From assembly GCF_000344615.1 (NCBI RefSeq), contig NZ_KB467824.1, forward strand, positions 999,324 through 1,063,323: a stretch of DNA of 64,000 bases, read 5' to 3'. Positions 34,091-42,343 of the stretch are shown piece after piece. The notes under the pieces are model-generated. The model ran no database searches, was not told the DNA's origin, and saw only the letters and a program-made list of their open reading frames with translations. Within the stretch, counting starts at the first letter, position 1. Each line of letters begins with the position of its first letter. The position numbers and the translations under genes are program-made. This stretch comes from Janthinobacterium sp. CG3 (GTDB lineage: Bacteria > Pseudomonadota > Gammaproteobacteria > Burkholderiales > Burkholderiaceae_D).

Positions 34091-35628
34091 AAATCAGAGC
34101 GCAAATCGGCATGGTGCTGAACCTGGACAAGTGCATTGGCTGCCACACTTGTTCGGTCACCTGCAAAAACGTTTGGACCAGCCGCGACGGCGTCGAGTAC
34201 GCGTGGTTCAACAACGTCGAGACCAAGCCCGGCATCGGCTATCCGAAGGAATGGGAAAACCAGGACAAGTGGAACGGCGGCTGGAAGCGCGGCGCCTCCG
34301 GCAAGATCGAACCGCGCCAGGGCAGCCGCCTGAAGATCCTGGCGAACATCTTCTCGAACCCGAACCTGCCGGCCATCGACGAGTACTACGAGCCGTTCAC
34401 CTTCGACTACGAGCGCCTGCAAAACGCGCCGCTGTCGGAAACACCGCCGACGGCGCGGCCGATCTCGGTGTTGACCGGCAAGAAGATGGACAAGATCGAA
34501 TGGGGGCCGAACTGGGAGGACGACCTGGGTGGCGAGTTCGCCGCGCGCAGCAAGGACAAGCTGTTCGACAACATGCAAAAGGAGATGTACGGCACCTTTG
34601 AAAACACCTTCATGATGTACCTGCCGCGCCTGTGCGAACACTGCCTGAACCCGACCTGCGTGGCGTCCTGCCCGTCCGGCTCGGTGTACAAGCGCGAGGA
34701 CGACGGCATCGTGCTGATCGACCAGGACAAGTGCCGCGGCTGGCGCATGTGCATCTCCGGCTGCCCGTACAAGAAGATTTACTATAACTGGTCGTCCGGC
34801 AAGGCCGAAAAATGCACCTTCTGCTACCCGCGCATCGAGGCCGGCCAGCCGACGGTGTGCTCGGAAACCTGCGTCGGGCGCATCCGCTACCTGGGCGTGC
34901 TGCTGTACGACGCCGACATGATCGAGGCGGCGGCGTCGGTGCCGCACGAGCACGACCTGTACGAGGCGCAACTGGGCCTGTTCCTCAACCCGCACGACCC
35001 GGCCATTATCGAGGAAGCCCGCCGCCAGGGCATTCCCGACCTGTGGCTGGCGGCCGCGGCCAAGTCGCCGGTGTACAAGATGGCGGTCGAATGGAAGGTG
35101 GCGTTCCCGCTGCATCCGGAATACCGCACCTTGCCGATGGTCTGGTACGTGCCGCCGCTGTCGCCGATCCAGGCCGCCGCCGAGTCCGGCAAGATGGGCT
35201 TGAACGGCATCCTGCCGGACACCCGCAGCCTGCGCATCCCGGTCAAGTACCTGGCCAACCTGTTGACGGCCGGCTACGAGGCGCCGGTCGTCACCGCGCT
35301 CGACCGCATGCTGGCGATGCGCGCCTACATGCGCGGCAAGAGCGTCGACAAGGTCGAAAACCTGACGGTGCTCAAGCAGGTCGGCTTGAGCCAGGCCGAG
35401 GTCGAGGACATGTACCACATCATGGCCATCGCCAACTACGAGGACCGCTTCGTCATCCCGAGCAGCCACAAGGAAATGGCCGAGGACAGCTTCAACGACA
35501 AGGGATCGTGCGGTTTCACCTTCGGCAACGGCTGCTCCGACGGCAGTAGCGAGCCTACGCTGTTCGGCAAGAAAAAATCCGGTTCGGCGATCTTCATGTC
35601 GATGCCGAAATCGCGCAAAAGCGCTTGA
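34087..35628 (+). CDS. narH: Respiratory nitrate reductase, iron-sulfur beta subunit
   Basis: Electron-transfer subunit, 513 aa, with four Fe-S centres: CIGCHTCSVTC, CEHCLNPTCVASCPSG, CRGWRMCISGCP and CTFCYPR...CSETC. The Trp in CRGWRMC replaces a Cys and marks the [3Fe-4S] centre, as in E. coli. Binds NarG in the cytoplasm and NarI at the membrane. ATGA overlap with narG. Confidence 0.97.
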   Translation: MKIRAQIGMVLNLDKCIGCHTCSVTCKNVWTSRDGVEYAWFNNVETKPGIGYPKEWENQDKWNGGWKRGASGKIEPRQGSRLKILANIFSNPNLPAIDEYYEPFTFDYERLQNAPLSETPPTARPISVLTGKKMDKIEWGPNWEDDLGGEFAARSKDKLFDNMQKEMYGTFENTFMMYLPRLCEHCLNPTCVASCPSGSVYKREDDGIVLIDQDKCRGWRMCISGCPYKKIYYNWSSGKAEKCTFCYPRIEAGQPTVCSETCVGRIRYLGVLLYDADMIEAAASVPHEHDLYEAQLGLFLNPHDPAIIEEARRQGIPDLWLAAAAKSPVYKMAVEWKVAFPLHPEYRTLPMVWYVPPLSPIQAAAESGKMGLNGILPDTRSLRIPVKYLANLLTAGYEAPVVTALDRMLAMRAYMRGKSVDKVENLTVLKQVGLSQAEVEDMYHIMAIANYEDRFVIPSSHKEMAEDSFNDKGSCGFTFGNGCSDGSSEPTLFGKKKSGSAIFMSMPKSRKSA

Positions 35629-35645
35629 TCGACGAGGAGACCGAC

Positions 35646-36302
35646 ATGCAACACTACCAGGTTCTATCCGCCTTGCTGCTGTACCCGGAAGCCGAACTGA
35701 TCGCCAATCTGCCCGAACTGGCGCTGGCGCTGGCCGACACGCCGCCATGGCACGCCATGCTGCGCCCGCTGCTGGCGCACCTGGCCGGCACCGGCCTGAT
35801 CGACCTGCAGCAGGAATACGTGATGACGTTCGACCGCACGCCGTCGCACTCGCTGCACCTGTTCGAACACATCCACGGCGAGTCGCGCGACCGCGGCCAG
35901 GCCATGGTCGACCTGATGGAGGAGTACCAGAAGCACGGCCTGGAAATGACCGGCGACGACTTGCCCGACTTCGTGCCGCTGTTCCTCGAATTCCTGTCGC
36001 AGCAGGACCAGGCCGAGGCCACCCGCCTGCTGTCGGACGCGATCCACGTGCTGGCCCACATCGGGCGCAAGCTGGCCGCCAACGGCAGCCCGTACGCGGT
36101 GGTGTTCGAGGTGCTCGAACGTCTTAGCCCGGTCGCCGCCGAGGCGCTGTCGGAGCCGCCGGTGCGCGACATGGACGAGGCGCTGGAAACCTTCGGCCCC
36201 AGCGCCGACGGCGTCGAACCGCTGCTGAAGAAGCTCGGCGCCGGCGTGCAGCCGATCAATTTCCACCCGACGGCAAGGCGCGCCGCCCAGAAGGCGGCTT
36301 AA
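35646..36302 (+). CDS. narJ: Nitrate reductase assembly chaperone
   Basis: 218 aa TorD/DmsD-type chaperone that holds apo-NarGH for cofactor insertion. It has the conserved YPEAELIANLPEL, LQQEYVMTFDR and EHIHGESRDRGQAMVDL. The ATG at 35646 follows GAGGAG; a TTG at 35625 overlapping narH is less likely. Confidence 0.93.
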   Translation: MQHYQVLSALLLYPEAELIANLPELALALADTPPWHAMLRPLLAHLAGTGLIDLQQEYVMTFDRTPSHSLHLFEHIHGESRDRGQAMVDLMEEYQKHGLEMTGDDLPDFVPLFLEFLSQQDQAEATRLLSDAIHVLAHIGRKLAANGSPYAVVFEVLERLSPVAAEALSEPPVRDMDEALETFGPSADGVEPLLKKLGAGVQPINFHPTARRAAQKAA

Positions 36303-36323
36303 CAAGAGCACAAGGAGCGCATC

Positions 36324-37007
36324 ATGGACTATCTGCATCAATTCGTATTCGGGATCTATCCCTACATCGCGCTGGCGATCTTCCTGCTCGGCAGCCTGAT
36401 CCGCTACGACCGCGAGCAGTATTCGTGGAAGTCGGAATCGAGCCAGGTGCTGCACCGCGGCGGCCTGCGCGCCGGCAGCATCCTGTTCCACGTCGGCATC
36501 ATCGGCCTGCTGTTCGGCCACGCCGCCGGCCTGCTCACGCCGGTCTGGGTGTGGCACGCGCTGGGCGTCTCGCACAGCTTCAAGCAGGGCGTGGCGATGG
36601 CCGCCGGCGGCGTCATGGGCGGGCTGTGCCTGGCCGGCGTGCTGATCCTGCTGGTGCGCCGCTTCGGCAACGACCGCCTGCGCGCCGTCACCACCTTCAA
36701 GGACAAGGTGGTGCTGCTGTGGATTTTGCTGACGCTGCTGCTGGGCCTGAGCTCGATCGCCGTCTCGGCCGGCCACATGGACGGCCACACGATGCTGCAA
36801 CTGATGAACTGGGCGCAGCACGTCGCCACCTTCCGCGGCGACGCCGCCGCCTTCATCAGCGAGGCGCCGCTGATCTTCAAACTGCACCTGTTCATGGGCA
36901 TGTCGCTGTTCGTCATCTTCCCGTTCACCCGCCTGGTGCACGTGTGGAGCGGCTTCGGCGCGCTGGCCTACCTGGGCCGCGCCTACCAACTGGTGCGTCC
37001 GCGCTAA
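36324..37007 (+). CDS. narI: Respiratory nitrate reductase, membrane cytochrome b gamma subunit
   Basis: Five membrane helices, 227 aa. Oxidises quinol and passes electrons to NarH through two haems b. Histidines for the haems are seen in FHVGIIGLLFGHAAG and KLHLFMGMSLFVIFPFTRLVHVWSG. Follows narJ by 21 bp. Confidence 0.95.
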   Translation: MDYLHQFVFGIYPYIALAIFLLGSLIRYDREQYSWKSESSQVLHRGGLRAGSILFHVGIIGLLFGHAAGLLTPVWVWHALGVSHSFKQGVAMAAGGVMGGLCLAGVLILLVRRFGNDRLRAVTTFKDKVVLLWILLTLLLGLSSIAVSAGHMDGHTMLQLMNWAQHVATFRGDAAAFISEAPLIFKLHLFMGMSLFVIFPFTRLVHVWSGFGALAYLGRAYQLVRPR

Positions 37008-37020
37008 AAGGAGAGGGACC

Positions 37021-37767
37021 ATGGGCATATCCGTCAACGGCGTCGACATCACCGACCACGCCATCGAACAAGAACTGCCGCACCACCAGGACGCCGGCAA
37101 CCCGCTCAAGCAAAGCGTGCACGAACTGGTGCTGCGCAGCGTGCTGCTGCACGAGGCCGACCGCCTGGCCATCGGCGGCGCCGACGACGACGCCCGCATC
37201 GAAGCGCTGTTCGCCCAAGAGGTGAAGGTGCCGGAGGCCGACGCCGCCGCCTGCGCCACCTTCTACCGCAACCAGCCGCGGCGCTTCAGCAGCGGCGCCA
37301 TGGTCGAGGCGCGCCACATCCTGTTCCAGGTCACGCCCGAGGTGCCGCTGGAACTGCTGCGGGCGACCGGCCAGGCGGTGCTGGCCGAACTGCGGATCCA
37401 CCCCGAGCGCTTCGCCGACCTGGCGCGCGAATACTCGAACTGCCCGTCGGGCGCGGTCGGCGGCAGCCTGGGCCAGCTGCCGCAGGGACAAACCGTGCCG
37501 GAATTCGACAAGTTGCTGTTCCGGCTGGCGCCGGGCGCGCTCGCCGACCATCTGCTGGAAAGCCGCTTCGGCCTGCACATCGTCCAGGTACTGCGGCGTG
37601 TCGACGGCGCGGCGCTGCCGTTCGACGCCGTGCACGCGCAAATCGCCGACCGCCTCAAGCGCGCGGCGTGGCAACGCGGCCTGCACCAATACCTGCGGAT
37701 ACTGGTGGGCCGGGCCGACGTCGAAGGCGTCGCACTGGAAGGCGCCGACACCCCGCTAGTGCAATAA
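37021..37767 (+). CDS. Parvulin-type peptidyl-prolyl isomerase of the nar operon
   Basis: 248 aa with a central rotamase domain: EARHILFQV, FADLAREYSNCPSGAVGGSLGQL, VPEFDKLLFRL, SRFGLHIVQVL. No signal peptide, so cytoplasmic (NifM/PpiC-like). A PPIase gene follows narGHJI in pseudomonads and many betaproteobacteria, where it is thought to help nitrate reductase folding. Fourteen bp after narI. Confidence 0.88.
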   Translation: MGISVNGVDITDHAIEQELPHHQDAGNPLKQSVHELVLRSVLLHEADRLAIGGADDDARIEALFAQEVKVPEADAAACATFYRNQPRRFSSGAMVEARHILFQVTPEVPLELLRATGQAVLAELRIHPERFADLAREYSNCPSGAVGGSLGQLPQGQTVPEFDKLLFRLAPGALADHLLESRFGLHIVQVLRRVDGAALPFDAVHAQIADRLKRAAWQRGLHQYLRILVGRADVEGVALEGADTPLVQ

Positions 37768-37772
37768 AAAGA

Positions 37773-37812
37773 GCCGTCGAAAAAACAAAGCCGTCGAAAA
37801 CAAAGCCGTCGA
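37773..37812. repeat. Three short direct repeats GCCGTCGA after ppiC
   Basis: Copies at 37773, 37790 and 37805 in an A-rich setting. Possibly replication slippage; no function evident. Confidence 0.5.
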
Positions 37813-37873
37813 ATCAACACCCGTAGCGCCGCCGACGGCCTAGTTCGAAATAACTACACCGCCTAGCCCCAAA

Positions 37874-37908
37874 TACCCACAGCCAAGCGCGGCCCCAGCC
37901 GCTACAAT
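37874..37908 (+). promoter_or_regulatory. moaA promoter with NarL-like heptamer
   Basis: TACCCAC (37874-37880) matches six of seven NarL consensus positions and TACAAT (37903-37908) is a good -10, giving a start near 37915 close to the moaA ATG at 37936. Two CCTAG motifs (37839, 37862) lie upstream. Confidence 0.4.
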
Positions 37909-37935
37909 CGTCCACCTAAAGAGAAGGAGTCTGCG

Positions 37936-38910
37936 ATGCTACGCGACCGATTTGGTCGAACCATCGACTACCTGCGGCTGTCGGTCACCGACCGCTGCGA
38001 TCTGCGTTGCAGCTACTGCATCCCGAAAGGATTCCGCGGCTTCGAAGAACCGCGACACTGGCTGACCTTCGACGAAATCGAACGCCTGCTGGCCGCCTTC
38101 GTGCGGCTGGGCACGACGCGGGTGCGCCTGACTGGCGGCGAGCCGCTGCTGCGGCGCGACCTGCCCTTGCTGGCCGGGCGCCTGTCGGCGCTGCCGGGCC
38201 TGCGCGACCTGTCGCTGTCGACCAACGCCACCCAACTGGCGCGCCACGCCGAGGCGCTGAAACGCGCCGGCGTCGGGCGCATCAACGTCAGCCTCGACTC
38301 GCTCGAGCGCGGCTGCATGGAAAGCATCACCGGGCGCGACAGCCTGGCGCCCATCCTAGCCGGCCTGCGCGCCGGCAAGGCGGCCGGCTTCGCGCCGATC
38401 AAGATCAACATGGTGGCCATGCGCGGCGTCAACGAAGAGCAGATCGACGACATGGTTGAATTTTGCATCGAACAACAGTTCATCCTGCGCCTGATCGAAG
38501 CGATGCCGATGGGCGCGACCGGGCGCGACACCGCCTACCTCGACCTCGGGCCGATCCAGGCGCGGCTGCAGCGCAAGTTCGGCCTGGTGGCGCAAGCGGC
38601 CGAACTGGGCGGCGGACCGGCGCGCTACCTGGCCACGCCGGACGGGCGCGGCAGCATCGGCTTCATCACACCGATGTCGCAGCACTTCTGCGCCAGCTGC
38701 AACCGGGTCCGGCTGGCGGTCGACGGCACGCTGTACCTGTGCCTGGGCCAGGAGGAGAAATTCGAATTCCGTCCGCTGCTGCGCGGCGGCGCCAGCGACG
38801 CCGAACTGGAGGCGGCGATCCGCGCCGCCATTGAACTGAAACCGCGGCGGCACGACTTCAGCGCGCAGCCCGACAAAATCCTCCGCTTCATGGCGCAAAC
38901 CGGAGGATAA
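37936..38910 (+). CDS. moaA: GTP 3',8-cyclase of molybdenum cofactor synthesis
   Basis: Radical SAM enzyme making cyclic pyranopterin precursor with MoaC. N-terminal cluster CDLRCSYC, C-terminal cluster CASCNRVRLAVDGTLYLC and the C-terminal GG that MoaA needs are all present. 324 aa. AAGGAG precedes the ATG. A copy beside nar genes, as in Pseudomonas (moaA1), boosts cofactor supply for NarG; the rest of the moa/moe set is elsewhere. Confidence 0.94.
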   Translation: MLRDRFGRTIDYLRLSVTDRCDLRCSYCIPKGFRGFEEPRHWLTFDEIERLLAAFVRLGTTRVRLTGGEPLLRRDLPLLAGRLSALPGLRDLSLSTNATQLARHAEALKRAGVGRINVSLDSLERGCMESITGRDSLAPILAGLRAGKAAGFAPIKINMVAMRGVNEEQIDDMVEFCIEQQFILRLIEAMPMGATGRDTAYLDLGPIQARLQRKFGLVAQAAELGGGPARYLATPDGRGSIGFITPMSQHFCASCNRVRLAVDGTLYLCLGQEEKFEFRPLLRGGASDAELEAAIRAAIELKPRRHDFSAQPDKILRFMAQTGG

Positions 38911-38982
38911 AGGAAAAAGACGCCGGCAACGCGAAGCCCGCCCTTGCCCCTGGTTTCAAACCCATCAACGGCGATTCCCGCC

Positions 38983-38988
38983 TATACT
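38983..38988 (+). promoter_or_regulatory. -10 element for narXL
   Basis: TATACT, about 58 bp before the narX start; no clear -35. Confidence 0.35.
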
Positions 38989-39046
38989 GACGTCAAACCG
39001 GAGGCTACGATGCAAGGCAAGGCAATGGACGGCAAGCGCAGGGCAT

Positions 39047-40987
39047 ATGGTGCGTGAAGCCATCCGCTCGTCGTGGGAAAAACTGTCGACCAAAATCGTC
39101 GGCGCGCTGCTGTTTTTCCTGACCCTGGCGCTGCTGGCGATCGGCGCGACGCTGTTCCTGTCGTGGCAACTGGAGGGCAGCTCGGCGGCCATCAACGAAA
39201 CCGGCAGCCTGCGCATGCAAAGCTACCGCCTGTCCATGCTGCTGACCCGGCTCGACGCCGAAGCGCTCGACGCCGGCCTGCGCCCGGCCGCCGCGCGCCA
39301 GGTGCAACTGATCGACTACACACTGCGCCGGCTGCAGCGGGGCGACCCGCAGCGCCCCTTGTTCCTGCCGCCCGGCAGGGACATCCACGACGAATTCGAG
39401 CGCATCGACCAGGCCTGGTGGCGCAGCCTGCGCCCGGACGCGGCCAGCCTGCTGGCGCCGGGCGCGCGCCAGCCGGCGCGCCTGCTGGCCTTGCAGCGCA
39501 AGGCCGAGGACTTCGTCGCCCAGGTCGATGGCCTGGTGCGCCTGATCGAACGCGACAGCGAGCAACGCGCCTTCTGGCTGCGCGGCTCGCAACTGGGCTT
39601 GCTGGGCATGGCGCTGTGCGGCACCGTCAGCATGATCTACCTGATGTTCATGCTGATCATCGAACCGGTGACGCGCCTGCGCGAAGGCATGCAGCGCATG
39701 AAGGACAAGGACTTCGGGGTCCGCCTGGCGGTCGAGAGCGACGACGAGTTCGGCCAACTGGCCGACGGCTTCAACCGGATGGCCGACCGGGTCCAGGCGG
39801 TGTACGGCAAGCTGGAGGAGCGCGTGCGCGCCAAGACGGCCGAACTGGAGGAGCAGAACCGCGAACTGGCGCTGCTGTACGACATCGCCGCCTTCCTGCA
39901 ACTGCCGCTGCCGGTGGAAGCGCTCGGCGAGGGCTTCCTGCAACGCATCCGCCTGTATTTCGGCGCCGACGGCGGCTCCGTGCGCGTGCTCGACGCCGCG
40001 CGCGGCAACCTGCACATGGTGGTGCACCACGGCCTGTCGGCCGAACTGGTCGAGGCCGAGCACTGCCTGAAGGTCGGCGACTGCCTGTGCGGCGAGGCCG
40101 TGACGAAAAAAATCACGATGGTGCACGACATGCGCAGCATCGACCGCGGCTACAAGCTGCAGTGCCACCGCGAGGGTTTCGCCACCGTCTCGGTGTTCCA
40201 CATCCACGCGCACGGACAGCACATGGGCTTTTTCAACCTGCATTTTCGCGAGCCGAAGGAATTCGACAAGGCCGAGCAGGCGCTGCTGGAGACGTTGGGC
40301 CGGGTGCTCGGCATCGCGCTGGAAAACCTGCGCCTGGCCGCGCGCGAGCGCGAAATGGCGATTTCGGAGGAGCGCAACCTGGTGGCCCAGGGCTTGCACG
40401 ACAGCATCGCCCAGAGCCTGAACTACCTGAACCTCCAAGTGCAGATGCTGGACGACTCGGTCAAACAGCGGCGCCTCGACGAGATCGCCGGCATCGTGCC
40501 GGCGCTGCGCATCGGCGTCCAGGAGAGTTACGAGGACGTGCGCGAACTGCTGCTGAACTTCCGCACCCGGCTGATGGAAGACGACCTGATCGGCTCGCTG
40601 CGAACCACCATCGACAAGTTCAGCCGCCAGACCGGCATCGCCGCCGAGCTGGTGGCCGACGTCGACGGCGCGCCGTTTCCCCGCGAGCAGCAGCTGCAAC
40701 TGCTGTTCATCGTGCAGGAGGCGCTGTCGAACATCCGCAAGCACGCGTTGGCCAGCCGGGTCGAAGTGCGGCTGCAGGACAGCCAGGACTTCACCCTGAC
40801 GATCCACGACAACGGCATCGGCTTCGACGCCGCCACCCTGCTGCAAAAGGGCGACAGCCACGTCGGCCTGAACATCATGCGCGAGCGCGCCCAGCGCATC
40901 GACGCCAGTTTCGCGGTTGACTCGGCGCCGGGGCGCGGCACCACCGTCGCACTGCGGTTGCGCCACGAACAGCGGCGCGCCGCCTGA
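39047..40987 (+). CDS. narX: Nitrate/nitrite sensor kinase
   Basis: 646 aa. Periplasmic sensor between two membrane helices contains the P-box-like INETGSLRMQSYRLSMLLTRLD, which binds nitrate in NarX. A HAMP domain follows (~205-260), then a GAF-like region and a HisKA_3/HATPase module. The phospho-acceptor is His451 in LHDSIAQSLNYL. ATG at 39047; an earlier ATG at 39010 belongs to a short closed frame. Precedes narL by 34 bp. Confidence 0.93.
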   Translation: MVREAIRSSWEKLSTKIVGALLFFLTLALLAIGATLFLSWQLEGSSAAINETGSLRMQSYRLSMLLTRLDAEALDAGLRPAAARQVQLIDYTLRRLQRGDPQRPLFLPPGRDIHDEFERIDQAWWRSLRPDAASLLAPGARQPARLLALQRKAEDFVAQVDGLVRLIERDSEQRAFWLRGSQLGLLGMALCGTVSMIYLMFMLIIEPVTRLREGMQRMKDKDFGVRLAVESDDEFGQLADGFNRMADRVQAVYGKLEERVRAKTAELEEQNRELALLYDIAAFLQLPLPVEALGEGFLQRIRLYFGADGGSVRVLDAARGNLHMVVHHGLSAELVEAEHCLKVGDCLCGEAVTKKITMVHDMRSIDRGYKLQCHREGFATVSVFHIHAHGQHMGFFNLHFREPKEFDKAEQALLETLGRVLGIALENLRLAAREREMAISEERNLVAQGLHDSIAQSLNYLNLQVQMLDDSVKQRRLDEIAGIVPALRIGVQESYEDVRELLLNFRTRLMEDDLIGSLRTTIDKFSRQTGIAAELVADVDGAPFPREQQLQLLFIVQEALSNIRKHALASRVEVRLQDSQDFTLTIHDNGIGFDAATLLQKGDSHVGLNIMRERAQRIDASFAVDSAPGRGTTVALRLRHEQRRAA

Positions 40988-41021
40988 ACCACTTTATAGA
41001 AAACGAGAAAACGCAACCACC

Positions 41022-41684
41022 ATGGATACACCCGAAAAACCAATCAGCGTGCTGCTGGTGGACGACCATACCCTGTTTCGCAGCGGCATACGCTCGCTGC
41101 TGCAGCGCCACACCGAGTTCGCCGTCGTCGGCGAGGCGGCGGACGGCGTCGACGGCATCAAGCGCGCCAAGCAACTGCAACCCGACGTCGTGCTGCTGGA
41201 CTTGAACATGCCCGGCATGTCGGGCGTCGAGACGCTGCAACTGATGCAGCAAGACTGCCCCGACGCGGCCATCCTGATCCTCACCGTCTCCGAGGACGCC
41301 GAAGACCTGGCGGCGGCGCTGCGCGCCGGCGCCAGCGGCTACCTGATCAAAAACATCGACGCCGACTACCTGGTGCGGGCGATCCGCCGCGCCGCCGCCG
41401 GCGAAACCGTGGTGGCCGAGGCGATGACGGGCAAACTGGTGGCGCAACTGCAGGCCGGCAGCCAGCGCGGCGAGCCGGCCTCGGAACTCGACAAACTGAC
41501 GCCGCGGGAAAAGGACATCATCGGCTGCCTAGCGCGCGGCGAGAGCAACAAGGGCATCGCCCGCACGCTCGACCTGGCCGAAAGCACCGTCAAAATCCAC
41601 GTCCAAAACGTCCTGAAAAAACTCAAACTGACCAGCCGCGTGCAAGCGGCGGTGTACGCGGTCGAACACCGCCAAGCGAAATAG
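41022..41684 (+). CDS. narL: Nitrate/nitrite response regulator
   Basis: 220 aa. Receiver domain with Asp60 in LLDLNMPG (E. coli NarL Asp59) and a LuxR-type helix-turn-helix near the C terminus (LTPREKDIIGCLARGESNKGIARTL). Targets probably include narK1, narG and moaA, whose upstream regions carry TACCC-type heptamers. Confidence 0.93.
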   Translation: MDTPEKPISVLLVDDHTLFRSGIRSLLQRHTEFAVVGEAADGVDGIKRAKQLQPDVVLLDLNMPGMSGVETLQLMQQDCPDAAILILTVSEDAEDLAAALRAGASGYLIKNIDADYLVRAIRRAAAGETVVAEAMTGKLVAQLQAGSQRGEPASELDKLTPREKDIIGCLARGESNKGIARTLDLAESTVKIHVQNVLKKLKLTSRVQAAVYAVEHRQAK

Positions 41685-41757
41685 GGCGACGCGGCGCCCT
41701 TGCTTGAGCAGCCCAGGGCGCCCGCCGCCGCGCCTAGCCCGAGCGCCGCTTGAACAG

Positions 41758-42006
41758 TCAAGAACCGCAGCACCCGCCACAGCAACCGCCTGCCTCGGCC
41801 GTCTCCAGGCGATACCCGGCCCCGTTCAGCGCCGACTCCAAGCGCGCCGGCGTGGCCAGCGTCTCATCGATTTGCACGGTGGCGCGCTGGCCGGCCAGCG
41901 ACACGCTGACCGAGCCGATGCCGGCCAATGCCCGCAGCGTGCGCGTGACCATATCGGCGCAGCCTTGGTTGTTCATACCCTGGATCTTCAAAATCTTCGT
42001 TTGCAT
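41758..42006 (-). CDS. HMA-fold (heavy-metal-associated) small protein with altered metal motif
   Basis: 82 aa. Ferredoxin-like HMA pattern MQTKILKIQGM...AGIGSVSVSLAGQRATVQID...LESALNGAGY. The usual GMxCxxC metal loop reads GMNNQGC, with Asn for the first Cys, while the C terminus ends in CCGGCCGS, which could bind metal instead. The start at 42006 has GAGG five bases upstream; an in-frame ATG at 42042 does not. Lies beside nnrS with an FNR-like box upstream. Confidence 0.8.
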   Translation of the reverse strand: MQTKILKIQGMNNQGCADMVTRTLRALAGIGSVSVSLAGQRATVQIDETLATPARLESALNGAGYRLETAEAGGCCGGCCGS

Positions 42007-42148
42007 AACAGCCTCGTGGCGAAATCGGTTAAAAGTGGACATTCGGCGCGCCGCGGCGATATCGAAGAGCGCCGCGGCGGCGAACCCAAGCAGCTTAGGC
42101 GAGCCGGCAACGCCAGTCCAGCGCGGCGCGCCGGCATCTGCGAAATCC

Positions 42149-42162
42149 TTGATCCAGGTGAA
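42149..42162. promoter_or_regulatory. FNR/Anr-like box between the HMA gene and nnrS
   Basis: TTGATCCAGGTGAA, left half perfect, right half GTGAA against ATCAA. It could act on the HMA gene (143 bp away) or, less well placed, on nnrS. Confidence 0.5.
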
Positions 42163-42210
42163 TTCCGCGCTGCGCCCCCCGGCGTGCGACCGCGCCGGCG
42201 CGGGTTATTC

Positions 42211-42244
42211 GTAGGTCGGCTTAGCCCAAAGTGCGTAACCCGAC
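42211..42244. repeat. Dispersed GTAGGTCGG repeat upstream of nnrS
   Basis: GTAGGTCGGCTTAGCCC ... GTGCGTAACCCGAC, the same element as at 18601 with a diverged centre. Confidence 0.6.
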
Positions 42245-42343
42245 AACCATCTGCCGCCCGCGACCTAGTTCCATATGCCGTTGTGCCGGCGCGCCAATAA
42301 AAGTAGCATCAGCACCATGTCTTTGAATATAAGCGAGAGAGTG

